Translations under genes and position numbers: made by a program
Part shown: one piece after another, positions 35,618 to 43,337 of the stretch
Position numbering within the stretch: the first letter of the stretch is position 1
How the letters are laid out: the number at the start of each line of letters is the position of its first letter
From: Rhodospirillaceae bacterium
Lineage (GTDB): Bacteria; Pseudomonadota; Alphaproteobacteria; SHVP01
Length of the DNA: 64,000 nt
Direction: 5' to 3'
NCBI GenBank assembly: GCA_002722055.1
Contig: PBKD01000014.1
Location: 483,230-547,229, forward strand
Notes under the pieces: model-generated
Told to the model about the DNA's origin: nothing
Databases searched by the model: none
Seen by the model: only the letters and a program-made list of their open reading frames with translations

Positions 35618-37372
35618 TTATTTTTTATTACGTTGATCTCTACAAGATTCTGTGGCAGCAATATCAATTTCATTATTCTCATCTATCACTACACCGTATA
35701 CTTCAAATGCATGATCACTAGTATAGTACCCATCAATCACATCCGCTCTTACTTGATCGGTGGGACGTTCAAATGGGTCACCGTAACCTCCTCCTCCTGG
35801 GGTATACACAGCAATACAATCACCTGCTTTGATCCTTTTCGCAGATACTTTAGCAGGCCAACTTTCAATGGAATCAGATTTATCAATATTCCATTTTTCA
35901 AGTTTGCCTACAGTACCTTGTTCTCCACCCAAAAACCCCCATGGTATATCTTCGTGTCTATCTGACTCATGCACAACAAACCCATCTGTTAAAAAACGTT
36001 GAATTTTAACAATCCCGAGACCTCCTCTATATCTACCTGCCCCAGGAAAAATATCATCTCTTAGTTCATATCGATCACAGATTAAAGGCAAATGCATGCC
36101 AAGGTCCTCAATCGGTTGATTGCGTGTGTTACGCATTAATTCATCAATTGAATCAGGTCCATCCGAATATGGGCGACCTCCATAAGAAGATTCGTTTATT
36201 TCTATCAATATCCAATATTGACCATCTGGCTTTAAACCAGAGTAAGAAAATGCTGACAATGTCGCTCCACAACCTGCCGTAACCTTGTTAGGTATTACTG
36301 GAGCGAGTGCTTTACTTATAAGATCAACTAAACGCTGACACTGAGAGAACCTTGACTGACAAGGAGCCGGAAATGTTGGATTAAATATGGATCCTTCGGG
36401 AGAAAAAACTTCGATAGGACGAAAAGATCCTTCATTTTGTGGAATGTATTCAGTATTTGTATAAGTATCAAGCAGAAGAGCTCTAAAAGCAAAGTAACAA
36501 GTAACTTTTGTCGATCCCTCAAAAGGAACATTATATGCTGTAGGTACTTGTTGCGATGACCCAGTAGTATCAACTTTTGCTGAATCACCCTTTATTGTGA
36601 TTGTCACCTTGAGTGGTAATTTTTTTTCTCTATTTACTCCATCATCATCTAAAAATCCTTCCGCAATATATTCTCCATCAGGTATTTCATTTATTCTACG
36701 TCTTAGCATTCCTTCTGAATAATCCATAAGTTCAGAACAAGCAGAAGTAAGTGTTTTTTTTCCATATGTTTGAAAAAGTTCATGAAAACGTCTTGCACCA
36801 AGTTGAACAGAAGCAACTTGAGCCTCTATATCACCTAGCACATCTCTAGGCACTCTAGTATTTGAACCAATATACTGCCAAAGAGCATTGTTTAGTTTGC
36901 CACCCTCGTAAAGTTTCAGACCTGTAAAAAGCATGCCTTCTGCAAACACATCAGGAATATCGATTACTATTCCTGGAGTTGCAGCTCCTAAATCAACATG
37001 ATGAGCTGTATTAGCAGAAAAACCAACTAATTCATTTTCAAAAAATACAGGAGCAATACAACAAATGTCTGGAACATGACTTGCACCGTGATAAGGATGA
37101 TTATGCAAAACAATATCTCCAGGAAGCCATTCTCCTTGCATAGTTTTTTCTACACCCCGCATATATCCAGGAATAGACCCTATATGCATAGGAGTGGAAT
37201 CTGATTCACAAAGAGTATTAAAATTTTTATCAAAAAGCCCTGCGCCAAGATCTTCTGATTCTCTGACTATTGATGAATAAGACATTCGATAAAGCACATG
37301 TCCCATTTCTTTTGCAATTGTGTGCAATGCTCCACCAATTACTTGTAAAGTTATCGGATCGATATTAGTCAT
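35618..37372 (-). CDS. hyuB: hydantoinase/oxoprolinase subunit B (HyuB), copy 2
   Basis: 584-residue hydantoinase_B protein. It begins MTNIDPITLQVIGGALHTIA and shows the metal-region variant LHNHPYHGASHVPD (about 92-105), FSANTAHHVDLG, the FPGAGRYRGGLG loop and the terminal PGGGGYGDPFERP. A strong GGGAGG ribosome-binding site precedes the ATG. Unusually it is divergent from its likely partner hyuA copy 2 across 259 bp, instead of sharing an operon with it. The racemase-fold gene follows on the same strand. The differing NDPY/NHPY motif suggests that the two HyuAB systems act on different substrates. Confidence 0.87.
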   Translation of the reverse strand: MTNIDPITLQVIGGALHTIAKEMGHVLYRMSYSSIVRESEDLGAGLFDKNFNTLCESDSTPMHIGSIPGYMRGVEKTMQGEWLPGDIVLHNHPYHGASHVPDICCIAPVFFENELVGFSANTAHHVDLGAATPGIVIDIPDVFAEGMLFTGLKLYEGGKLNNALWQYIGSNTRVPRDVLGDIEAQVASVQLGARRFHELFQTYGKKTLTSACSELMDYSEGMLRRRINEIPDGEYIAEGFLDDDGVNREKKLPLKVTITIKGDSAKVDTTGSSQQVPTAYNVPFEGSTKVTCYFAFRALLLDTYTNTEYIPQNEGSFRPIEVFSPEGSIFNPTFPAPCQSRFSQCQRLVDLISKALAPVIPNKVTAGCGATLSAFSYSGLKPDGQYWILIEINESSYGGRPYSDGPDSIDELMRNTRNQPIEDLGMHLPLICDRYELRDDIFPGAGRYRGGLGIVKIQRFLTDGFVVHESDRHEDIPWGFLGGEQGTVGKLEKWNIDKSDSIESWPAKVSAKRIKAGDCIAVYTPGGGGYGDPFERPTDQVRADVIDGYYTSDHAFEVYGVVIDENNEIDIAATESCRDQRNKK

Positions 37373-37631
37373 TCCAATACCTCCCTTTTTTTTTAAACGT
37401 ATTTTACCCTAAATTTGGAGCAGAATACCTATTAAACATTAATGTAAGCCATAATAATACCATAATTAAATATTTTTAGGTATTTTATAATTATTAGATA
37501 ATCTATAATTTGAATTTTTGTTTAAAACTATAGTTAAATTTTAAAATATTTCTAAATTTAAACATTTAATATTTAAAATTTTTCTAAATGATTTATTTTA
37601 GATACATAATACAAATTGAGAGGAAATTTCT
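37373..37631. promoter_or_regulatory. divergent promoter region of the hyuB/hyuA copy 2 pair
   Basis: 259 bp of very AT-rich DNA between divergent genes. The hexamer AATACC or its complement occurs four times in 109 bp: 37376-37381, 37424-37429, 37456-37461 and (as GGTATT) 37479-37484. The last two form a 6-bp inverted repeat with a 17-nt spacer, a plausible operator. The first overlaps the hyuB leader. Confidence 0.4.
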
Positions 37632-39722
37632 TTGAGCAAAATAGGCGTTGATGTTGGAGGAACTTTTACAGACCTTATTCTGGAAAAAGAAAATTCCGAG
37701 GCTGAAAAAAATAAGGTTTTTGTTCACAAAGTTCCAAGCACCCCTAAAGATCAGTCAATAGGGGTTATACGTGGCGTTATCGAGATATGCGAAATGGCCG
37801 GAATAGACCTCAATGAAGTCAAAACTATTGTCCATGGAACTACAATAGCAACCAATGCAATTATTGAATATGATGGTGCAGAAGTTGGAATGCTCACTAC
37901 AAAGGGTTTTCGTGATATTCTTCATATGGCTCGACACAAGCGTCCTCACAATTTTTCAATGCAATTTGATGTACCCTGGCAATCAAAACCTTTGGTTAAG
38001 CGTCGAAATCGAATACCAATAACAGAGAGAATATTGCCACCTGACGGAAAAATTGAAACTGAATTAAATGAACAAGATGTACGAGAGGCCGCAAAGTTAT
38101 TAAAAAAGCAAGAAGTCGAAGCAGTTATTATTTGTTTTATTTTTTCTTTTTTAAATAATAAACATGAAATTCGTGCAAAAGAAATTTTGAAGGAAATTAT
38201 CCCAGATATTTATATAAGTTGTTCATACGAGGTTGCTGATGTTATCCGAGAATATGAACGATTTTCTACAGCTGCTATGAACGCTTTTGTTGGTCCTCGC
38301 ACTTCTTTTTACTTACGCAACTTAGAAAACTCATTACGTTCAAAAGGTGCTAATGCAGAAATACGTGTCATGCAATCCAATGGAGGGGTTACAACCATTG
38401 AAGGTGGTAGTCAAAAACCAGTGACGATTCTTATGTCGGGGCCAGCAGGCGGAGTAATTGGAGGAAAATGGGCTGGAGATTTATCTGGGGTTAAAAATTT
38501 GATAACTGTCGACATTGGAGGTACATCTGCAGATATAAGCGTTGTCCCTAATGGTAATGTAAGAATTATGAATCCTAGAGACACTAAAGTCGCTGGATAC
38601 CCTATTCTTGCTCCAATGATTGATTTAGCAACAATCGGCGCTGGAGGAGGCTCTATTGCTTATGTTGACGAAGGCGGTGCATTCCGTGTTGGCCCTCGAT
38701 CTGCTGGAGCTGAACCAGGTCCTGCCTGCTATGGAAAGGGTGGAACAGAACCAACAGTAACTGATGCACAAGTTGTACTCGGTCGTCTTGATCCCAACCA
38801 CTTTTTGGCTGGCGGCATAGAAATTAAACCTGAACTTGCTATTAATGCCATAGAAAATAATTTATGTTCAAAACTAAATTTAAGCGTAAAAGAGGCTGCA
38901 TTAGGAATAATTCGGGTAATCAATTCTAATATGTCACTCGAAATCCGAGCTAATTCAGTTGCTCAAGGCATAGATCCAAGACAATACTCTCTAGTAGCCT
39001 TTGGAGGAGCAGGGCCATTACATGGTGTTGATTTAGCAAAATCTGTATCTGCAAAAGAAATAATAATTCCACCTGCTCCGGGAATAAATGCTGCAACCGG
39101 TCTACTTGCTACAGATATGCAGTACGAATTTACCAGATCAGTTTTAATTACAATAAGTGAATCAGAGCAATCTGACCTTGATAAACTTAATGCTGAACTC
39201 AATGATCTCATGAATATCGCTCAAAAAGCACTAGAAGTTGATGGAGTCAAATCAATAGGTCAAAAATTTACACGTATAGCTGAATGCAGATATCAAGGAC
39301 AAGGATTTGAATTGCGGGCTGAATTTCCTGATGGCCCCATAACATTAAATAATAAGGATATTTTAATAAAAAATTTTCACGATTCACACATGCGTGATTA
39401 CGATCATGCCTTTGAAGAACAAAATGTTGAAATTATAACCTTGCGCGTGATTGCTCTTGCCACCACTGAAAAACTTAATTGGTCTAAACTCGAAATTGGT
39501 GACGGTAAAAACCCTAAAGATGCAATAATGTATGAAAGCCCTACTACTTTTGAAGATGGAACTGTATTAGACACACCACGTTATGATCGGAACAAACTCA
39601 AATTTGGGCAGACTATTTCCGGGGCCGCAATAATTACGCAGCAAGATTCAACAACTTTTATTCCACCAGACTACATCGCTACAATTTCAGAATATGGCAA
39701 TTTAATTATTAGAGAAAGCTAG
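37632..39722 (+). CDS. hyuA: hydantoinase/oxoprolinase subunit A (HyuA), copy 2
   Basis: 696-residue ATP-binding subunit with GVDVGGTFTDLILE at the N terminus, HGTTIATNAII (about 67-77), LMSGPAGGVIGG and VDIGGTSADISV. The terminal region ends with GAAIITQQDSTTFIPPDY, typical of the family. The start is a TTG at 37632 preceded by GAGAGGAAA. It is divergent from hyuB copy 2. The region with GGGSIAYVDEGGAFRVGPRSAG is shared with copy 1 (SIAHVPDLTGALRVGPQSAG), indicating paralogy, but the two differ throughout, so they are not a recent duplication. Confidence 0.88.
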   Translation: MSKIGVDVGGTFTDLILEKENSEAEKNKVFVHKVPSTPKDQSIGVIRGVIEICEMAGIDLNEVKTIVHGTTIATNAIIEYDGAEVGMLTTKGFRDILHMARHKRPHNFSMQFDVPWQSKPLVKRRNRIPITERILPPDGKIETELNEQDVREAAKLLKKQEVEAVIICFIFSFLNNKHEIRAKEILKEIIPDIYISCSYEVADVIREYERFSTAAMNAFVGPRTSFYLRNLENSLRSKGANAEIRVMQSNGGVTTIEGGSQKPVTILMSGPAGGVIGGKWAGDLSGVKNLITVDIGGTSADISVVPNGNVRIMNPRDTKVAGYPILAPMIDLATIGAGGGSIAYVDEGGAFRVGPRSAGAEPGPACYGKGGTEPTVTDAQVVLGRLDPNHFLAGGIEIKPELAINAIENNLCSKLNLSVKEAALGIIRVINSNMSLEIRANSVAQGIDPRQYSLVAFGGAGPLHGVDLAKSVSAKEIIIPPAPGINAATGLLATDMQYEFTRSVLITISESEQSDLDKLNAELNDLMNIAQKALEVDGVKSIGQKFTRIAECRYQGQGFELRAEFPDGPITLNNKDILIKNFHDSHMRDYDHAFEEQNVEIITLRVIALATTEKLNWSKLEIGDGKNPKDAIMYESPTTFEDGTVLDTPRYDRNKLKFGQTISGAAIITQQDSTTFIPPDYIATISEYGNLIIRES

Positions 39723-39753
39723 CAGTTAACAAATATATATATAGCTTTTAATT

Positions 39754-40950
39754 CTATGATATAGAACCAATGCCGTACGCTCCACTTAAGAGCAAATCTT
39801 CTTTAAACCTACTATGACTATATGGAGAAATATCTATATCTTGTTCAATACCAACAGCTTTTTGCGCCAACATTTTACCAACGGCAGGTGCCATTTTAAA
39901 ACCATGCCCAGAAAAACCATAAGCTAGAATTAGACCTTCCCAGCCATCCGGCTCTCCTAACACAGGATTCCAATCTGGTGTTATATCATAAGCACCAACC
40001 CAATCATTTGTTACTCTTGCATTTTCAAATGAAGGCATGCGATTGGAAATTTGCCGTCCTTGATTTATGATAAAATCATCAACTATTTCTTCATCCATTA
40101 AATCAGGATGCTTAATTGGATCTCCATGATCCCCTGTGCCAACAAGAACAACCCCTCCACTCGAAGGTCTAAAGTACATTTTATTTTTTGTTGAAAGATC
40201 TTTAATTATTGGGAGCTTAAAATCATATTCAGATTCTGACTTTAAAGTAATAACTGAATGTCTAGAAATATCTAAATATGTGTCAATATTTAAAGGATCC
40301 GTTAAATCCTTAATCCATGGACCCGTTGATAAAATTATTAAACCAGCGTGTATCACTCCACTTTCAGTATCAACGCCAATAACTTTATTTCCTTTTGTTA
40401 AAAGTTTTTTAACTCCTTGATTAGTAATTAATTCTACACCTTGTCTTTTTGCTGCATTTGCAAAACCTGTTGTTGTAAGATATGGGTCCGCATAACCCGA
40501 AAAAGGTTCATAACCAACTGCGCCAATATCATTAAGATTTAAAAGGGGATGAAACTCAAGGGCTTCTTTATGTGATATTTGCATTGTTTCAGCACCAATT
40601 TCTTTTTGCATTTTGAGGTTCTCAACAAGTTTATCGCTTGTTTCACCTTCAGGAGCTAAAATTAAATATCCAGATTGAACAAATCCACTTTCAAGACTAG
40701 TGTCACCTAAATATTTCTTGAAATCTCTAAAAATTTCAATGCTTTTAACTGTAAGCGCCGTATTACTAGGGACAGAATAGTGTGAACGTATAATTGCACA
40801 TGAACGAGCAGTTCCTCCAGAACAAATTTGACTTCGCTCAATAAGGCCCACTTTAGAATTACTAAGCTCAGCTAAATGATATGCAGTAGAAGAACCTACT
40901 ACACCACCGCCAACTATCAAAATATCAAATGAATCTGTCATTTTATTCAT
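39754..40950 (-). CDS. FAD-dependent amine oxidoreductase (DAO family, sarcosine oxidase/dehydrogenase-like)
   Basis: Flavoprotein of the D-amino-acid oxidase/SoxB superfamily. The N-terminal dinucleotide fold reads LIVGGGVVGSSTAYHLAEL (about 10-28) with the ERSQICSGGTARS segment next. The C-terminal FSGHGFKMAPAVGK is the usual FAD-contact loop. The 398-residue length fits single-subunit or beta-subunit sarcosine/dimethylglycine-type enzymes. The ATG at 40950 is used; a TTG precedes it. Its place in the island makes oxidation of sarcosine, released from N-carbamoylsarcosine, an attractive but inferred role. Confidence 0.82.
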   Translation of the reverse strand: MNKMTDSFDILIVGGGVVGSSTAYHLAELSNSKVGLIERSQICSGGTARSCAIIRSHYSVPSNTALTVKSIEIFRDFKKYLGDTSLESGFVQSGYLILAPEGETSDKLVENLKMQKEIGAETMQISHKEALEFHPLLNLNDIGAVGYEPFSGYADPYLTTTGFANAAKRQGVELITNQGVKKLLTKGNKVIGVDTESGVIHAGLIILSTGPWIKDLTDPLNIDTYLDISRHSVITLKSESEYDFKLPIIKDLSTKNKMYFRPSSGGVVLVGTGDHGDPIKHPDLMDEEIVDDFIINQGRQISNRMPSFENARVTNDWVGAYDITPDWNPVLGEPDGWEGLILAYGFSGHGFKMAPAVGKMLAQKAVGIEQDIDISPYSHSRFKEDLLLSGAYGIGSIS

Positions 40951-41121
40951 CAAAATAATTAATATAAATTTTACTATAGTACAAATCGTAATTGAAAGGT
41001 ATGCTAAATTAAACTAAAAGTACATAAATATATATATTAGAATAATAAAATATTTATTTTATTGCCCAATTATAATGTTTATTTACAAAATATTAATTTA
41101 ACAGAAAAATTAAGAAAATTC

Positions 41122-42180
41122 TTGACGCATAAAATTTACAAAATACAAACTAGAGGTTCTAGTCGTGAACGTGGAAAACAACATGGCCAACTTCTAGCTG
41201 ACCCTATAAATAAGGCAATCCAGTTCTACCAACAAATGTTCCAACAACATTTGAAAATTGGGATTAAAGAAATCAGACAACGGTCAAAAAAATATTTTGA
41301 CCCTCTATCAGAATCATTTCCTGACGTTTTTAAAGAAATGGAGGGAATTGCAGAAGGCTCAAAACAACAATTGCATGATATACTAATGCTCTCTGCTCGC
41401 TGGGAAATCACTTTTGAACATTTAAAAGTTGGAGAATGCTCTAATCTGTTTGTTGGCTCTGATCGATCAAAAAATGGAGAAACTTTTCTTGGAATGAATT
41501 GGGAATGGCGACCAGAAGTAATGGATTTTCGAGCTGTTATTACAGCTTATTGCGATGATCAACCAGATAGTATAGTTGTTACTGAATGCGGACAACCAGG
41601 TAAGTTCGGCATAAATGAATTTGGCATTGCCGTTATTGAGACTGGCCTTGCCTGCAGTAAATCTCGTTCAATTGGTAAGGTTCCTTTTGCACCATTAATT
41701 TGCCAAGCTCTTCGATGCAAAAGTTTGGAAAGTGCACGAAATACAATTCACCAATACCCTCCAGAAGCTACAATAAATTTTATTCTAGCAGATGAACACA
41801 GTAACGGTTGGTGTATAGAAGCAACTCCAACTGGCCTATATGAGCACAATCTTCAGCCGTCAGATTTGTATTGGCATACTAATCATTCTAGATTAACAAA
41901 GGAGCGATGTGAATTTGATGATAGTCTTCTAAGAGGAGCACGTTGGGAAGAACTTTTGAAAAATATTAAGCTCGCGAATCGTAAACAAGTTGAAAGCTGG
42001 CTTGCTGATACTAAAAACGGAAGTAATGCTATATGTAAAGCTCCAGATATTACTCTTGCGAATAAAGCTACATGGCTTCAAACATTGTGTTCAGCTGTAA
42101 TAAATACAAAATTAAAAGAAATTTGGGTTAGTGACGGCCCTTCTTTTAAACATCCTTATGAACGAATTTATTTTGAATAA
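41122..42180 (+). CDS. C45-family Ntn hydrolase (acyl-CoA:6-APA acyltransferase/carcinine hydrolase-like)
   Basis: Autocatalytically processed Ntn-fold amidohydrolase. The N terminus KIYKIQTRGSSRERGKQHGQ and the putative processing/nucleophile site in VGECSNLFVG (Cys about residue 107) match peptidase C45. The later GMNWEWRPE and LADEHSNGWCIEATP segments are also typical. The ORF opens with a TTG at 41062, but the TTG at 41122 puts the start at the usual place before the family's first strand. It is divergent from the flavoprotein gene. The substrate is unknown, likely an N-acyl amide. Confidence 0.75.
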   Translation: MTHKIYKIQTRGSSRERGKQHGQLLADPINKAIQFYQQMFQQHLKIGIKEIRQRSKKYFDPLSESFPDVFKEMEGIAEGSKQQLHDILMLSARWEITFEHLKVGECSNLFVGSDRSKNGETFLGMNWEWRPEVMDFRAVITAYCDDQPDSIVVTECGQPGKFGINEFGIAVIETGLACSKSRSIGKVPFAPLICQALRCKSLESARNTIHQYPPEATINFILADEHSNGWCIEATPTGLYEHNLQPSDLYWHTNHSRLTKERCEFDDSLLRGARWEELLKNIKLANRKQVESWLADTKNGSNAICKAPDITLANKATWLQTLCSAVINTKLKEIWVSDGPSFKHPYERIYFE

Positions 42181-42225
42181 ACATACTTTGCAAGATTGCT
42201 CTAAATTGATAATAATTTATAATTA

Positions 42226-42448
42226 TCTGAAATGTTTTACTGTTTTAATTATATTTGAAATAATCAGAATTGCAGGACATGTTTTTTTTGGCCAATACAA
42301 TTATGTCATCGTTATTGCTGGGTTTTTATGGTATCTTATATTTGTTAATGAGAATTTAACCTCTTGGTTTTGGATAGCATTTCTTATAATGATTGTAAGC
42401 CTCTATCTAGGAAATGCCGGATCTAAACAAAATTTAGAAAATGAATAA
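42226..42448 (+). pseudogene. remnant of an EamA/DMT transporter (C-terminal fragment)
   Basis: About 70 codons matching the C-terminal end of the EamA gene at 26638-27555: FEIIRIAGHVFFGQYNYVIV here against FEIIRRAGAIFFGQYNYVIV there, then WFWIAFLIMIVSLYLGNAG against WFWIALASMLIGLYLSNAG. No start codon or N-terminal helices precede it. The upstream sequence is the end of the C45 gene in another frame. The natural stop is retained and overlaps the next EamA start by 8 bp, so the fragment was once the first gene of an EamA pair. It marks a deletion or rearrangement junction near 42180-42230. Confidence 0.75.
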
Positions 42449-43337
42449 AAAAAATTTTTGTTATATTCTTCTTTTAATTAGCGGCACTGGTTTTGGTAGT
42501 GTTTTTATTGCAAACAAATATGTTGCCATCTCAGGTTTACCTACAACAGCTTACCTTTTTTGGTTCACATTTGTAGGGAGCGCTTTAACTTTAATTCCCG
42601 TATTGCTCTCAAAAAAAAAATATAAATTTAGTTTCTTATCTATAGTTCATTTCCCCGCAGCTGCCTCTTTAGGAATGTTAGTGCCTTTCGGTGTCGTTGC
42701 ATCTATTGCAGACAAACTTCCAGCAGGAGTTTTAACATTATCATTTTCACTCGGTCCTGCTTTTACATTTCTTTTATCATTTTTTTTTAGAATGGAAAGA
42801 TTCAGATATATTAAAATATTTGGTATAATATTAGGTTTCATTGGTGTTTGTTTTATCGTATTTCCTGAAACTAGCCTACCAAACCCTGAATCAGCTCCTT
42901 GGATAATATTTGCGTTACTTGCTCCGATTGGCGCTGCTTCAAATAATATAATTGTAGCAAAATTAAAACCACCTAATGTTAGTCCAATTTTTCTTACTTT
43001 TTACTTATTATTTTCTGCTACAATAATTATGTTTGTTATCATGGTAATTAATCATGGTTTTATATTTTTTTGGGATTACGGAAACCTTGCTATTTTAGGA
43101 GTTTGCTGGGCTACAATTGTTCAAGTTATTGGTTTCATTATAATGTATATTATTATCCCGAGGGTAGGACCAGTATTTTTTTCTCAGATAGCTTATGTAA
43201 TGATATTTAGTGGTTTTATATGGGCATACATATTTTTTAAAGAAACACCATCTTTATGGATTATTTTTGCAATAATTTTTATGGTTTTTGGGTTAATATT
43301 TACAAATTCAAGTAGGGAAAAATTTTTTAATTTTTAG
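42441..43337 (+). CDS. EamA/DMT-family transporter at the right end of the island
   Basis: 298-residue ten-helix permease, intact, with LISGTGFGSVFIANKYVAIS at the start and VFFSQIAYVMIFSGFIWAYI near the end. It overlaps the EamA remnant by 8 bp and the 3' end of mutS by 11 bp (convergent). It belongs to the same subfamily as the pair at 25716-27555 and stands in the same orientation. The substrate is unknown. Confidence 0.83.
   Translation: MNKKNFCYILLLISGTGFGSVFIANKYVAISGLPTTAYLFWFTFVGSALTLIPVLLSKKKYKFSFLSIVHFPAAASLGMLVPFGVVASIADKLPAGVLTLSFSLGPAFTFLLSFFFRMERFRYIKIFGIILGFIGVCFIVFPETSLPNPESAPWIIFALLAPIGAASNNIIVAKLKPPNVSPIFLTFYLLFSATIIMFVIMVINHGFIFFWDYGNLAILGVCWATIVQVIGFIIMYIIIPRVGPVFFSQIAYVMIFSGFIWAYIFFKETPSLWIIFAIIFMVFGLIFTNSSREKFFNF

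Larger units (their letters stand above)
25605..43326. other. accessory catabolic island between glnD and mutS
   Basis: A block of thirteen intact genes and one gene remnant lies between two housekeeping genes that are often neighbours in alphaproteobacteria. The content is coherent: amide/ureide hydrolases, two hydantoinase/oxoprolinase systems, a flavin oxidase and EamA transporters. The hydantoinase genes look by eye somewhat less AT-rich than the flanking genes. No integrase, tRNA or clear flanking direct repeat was found. Same-orientation EamA genes stand at both ends. The island status is an inference from synteny. Confidence 0.6.
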
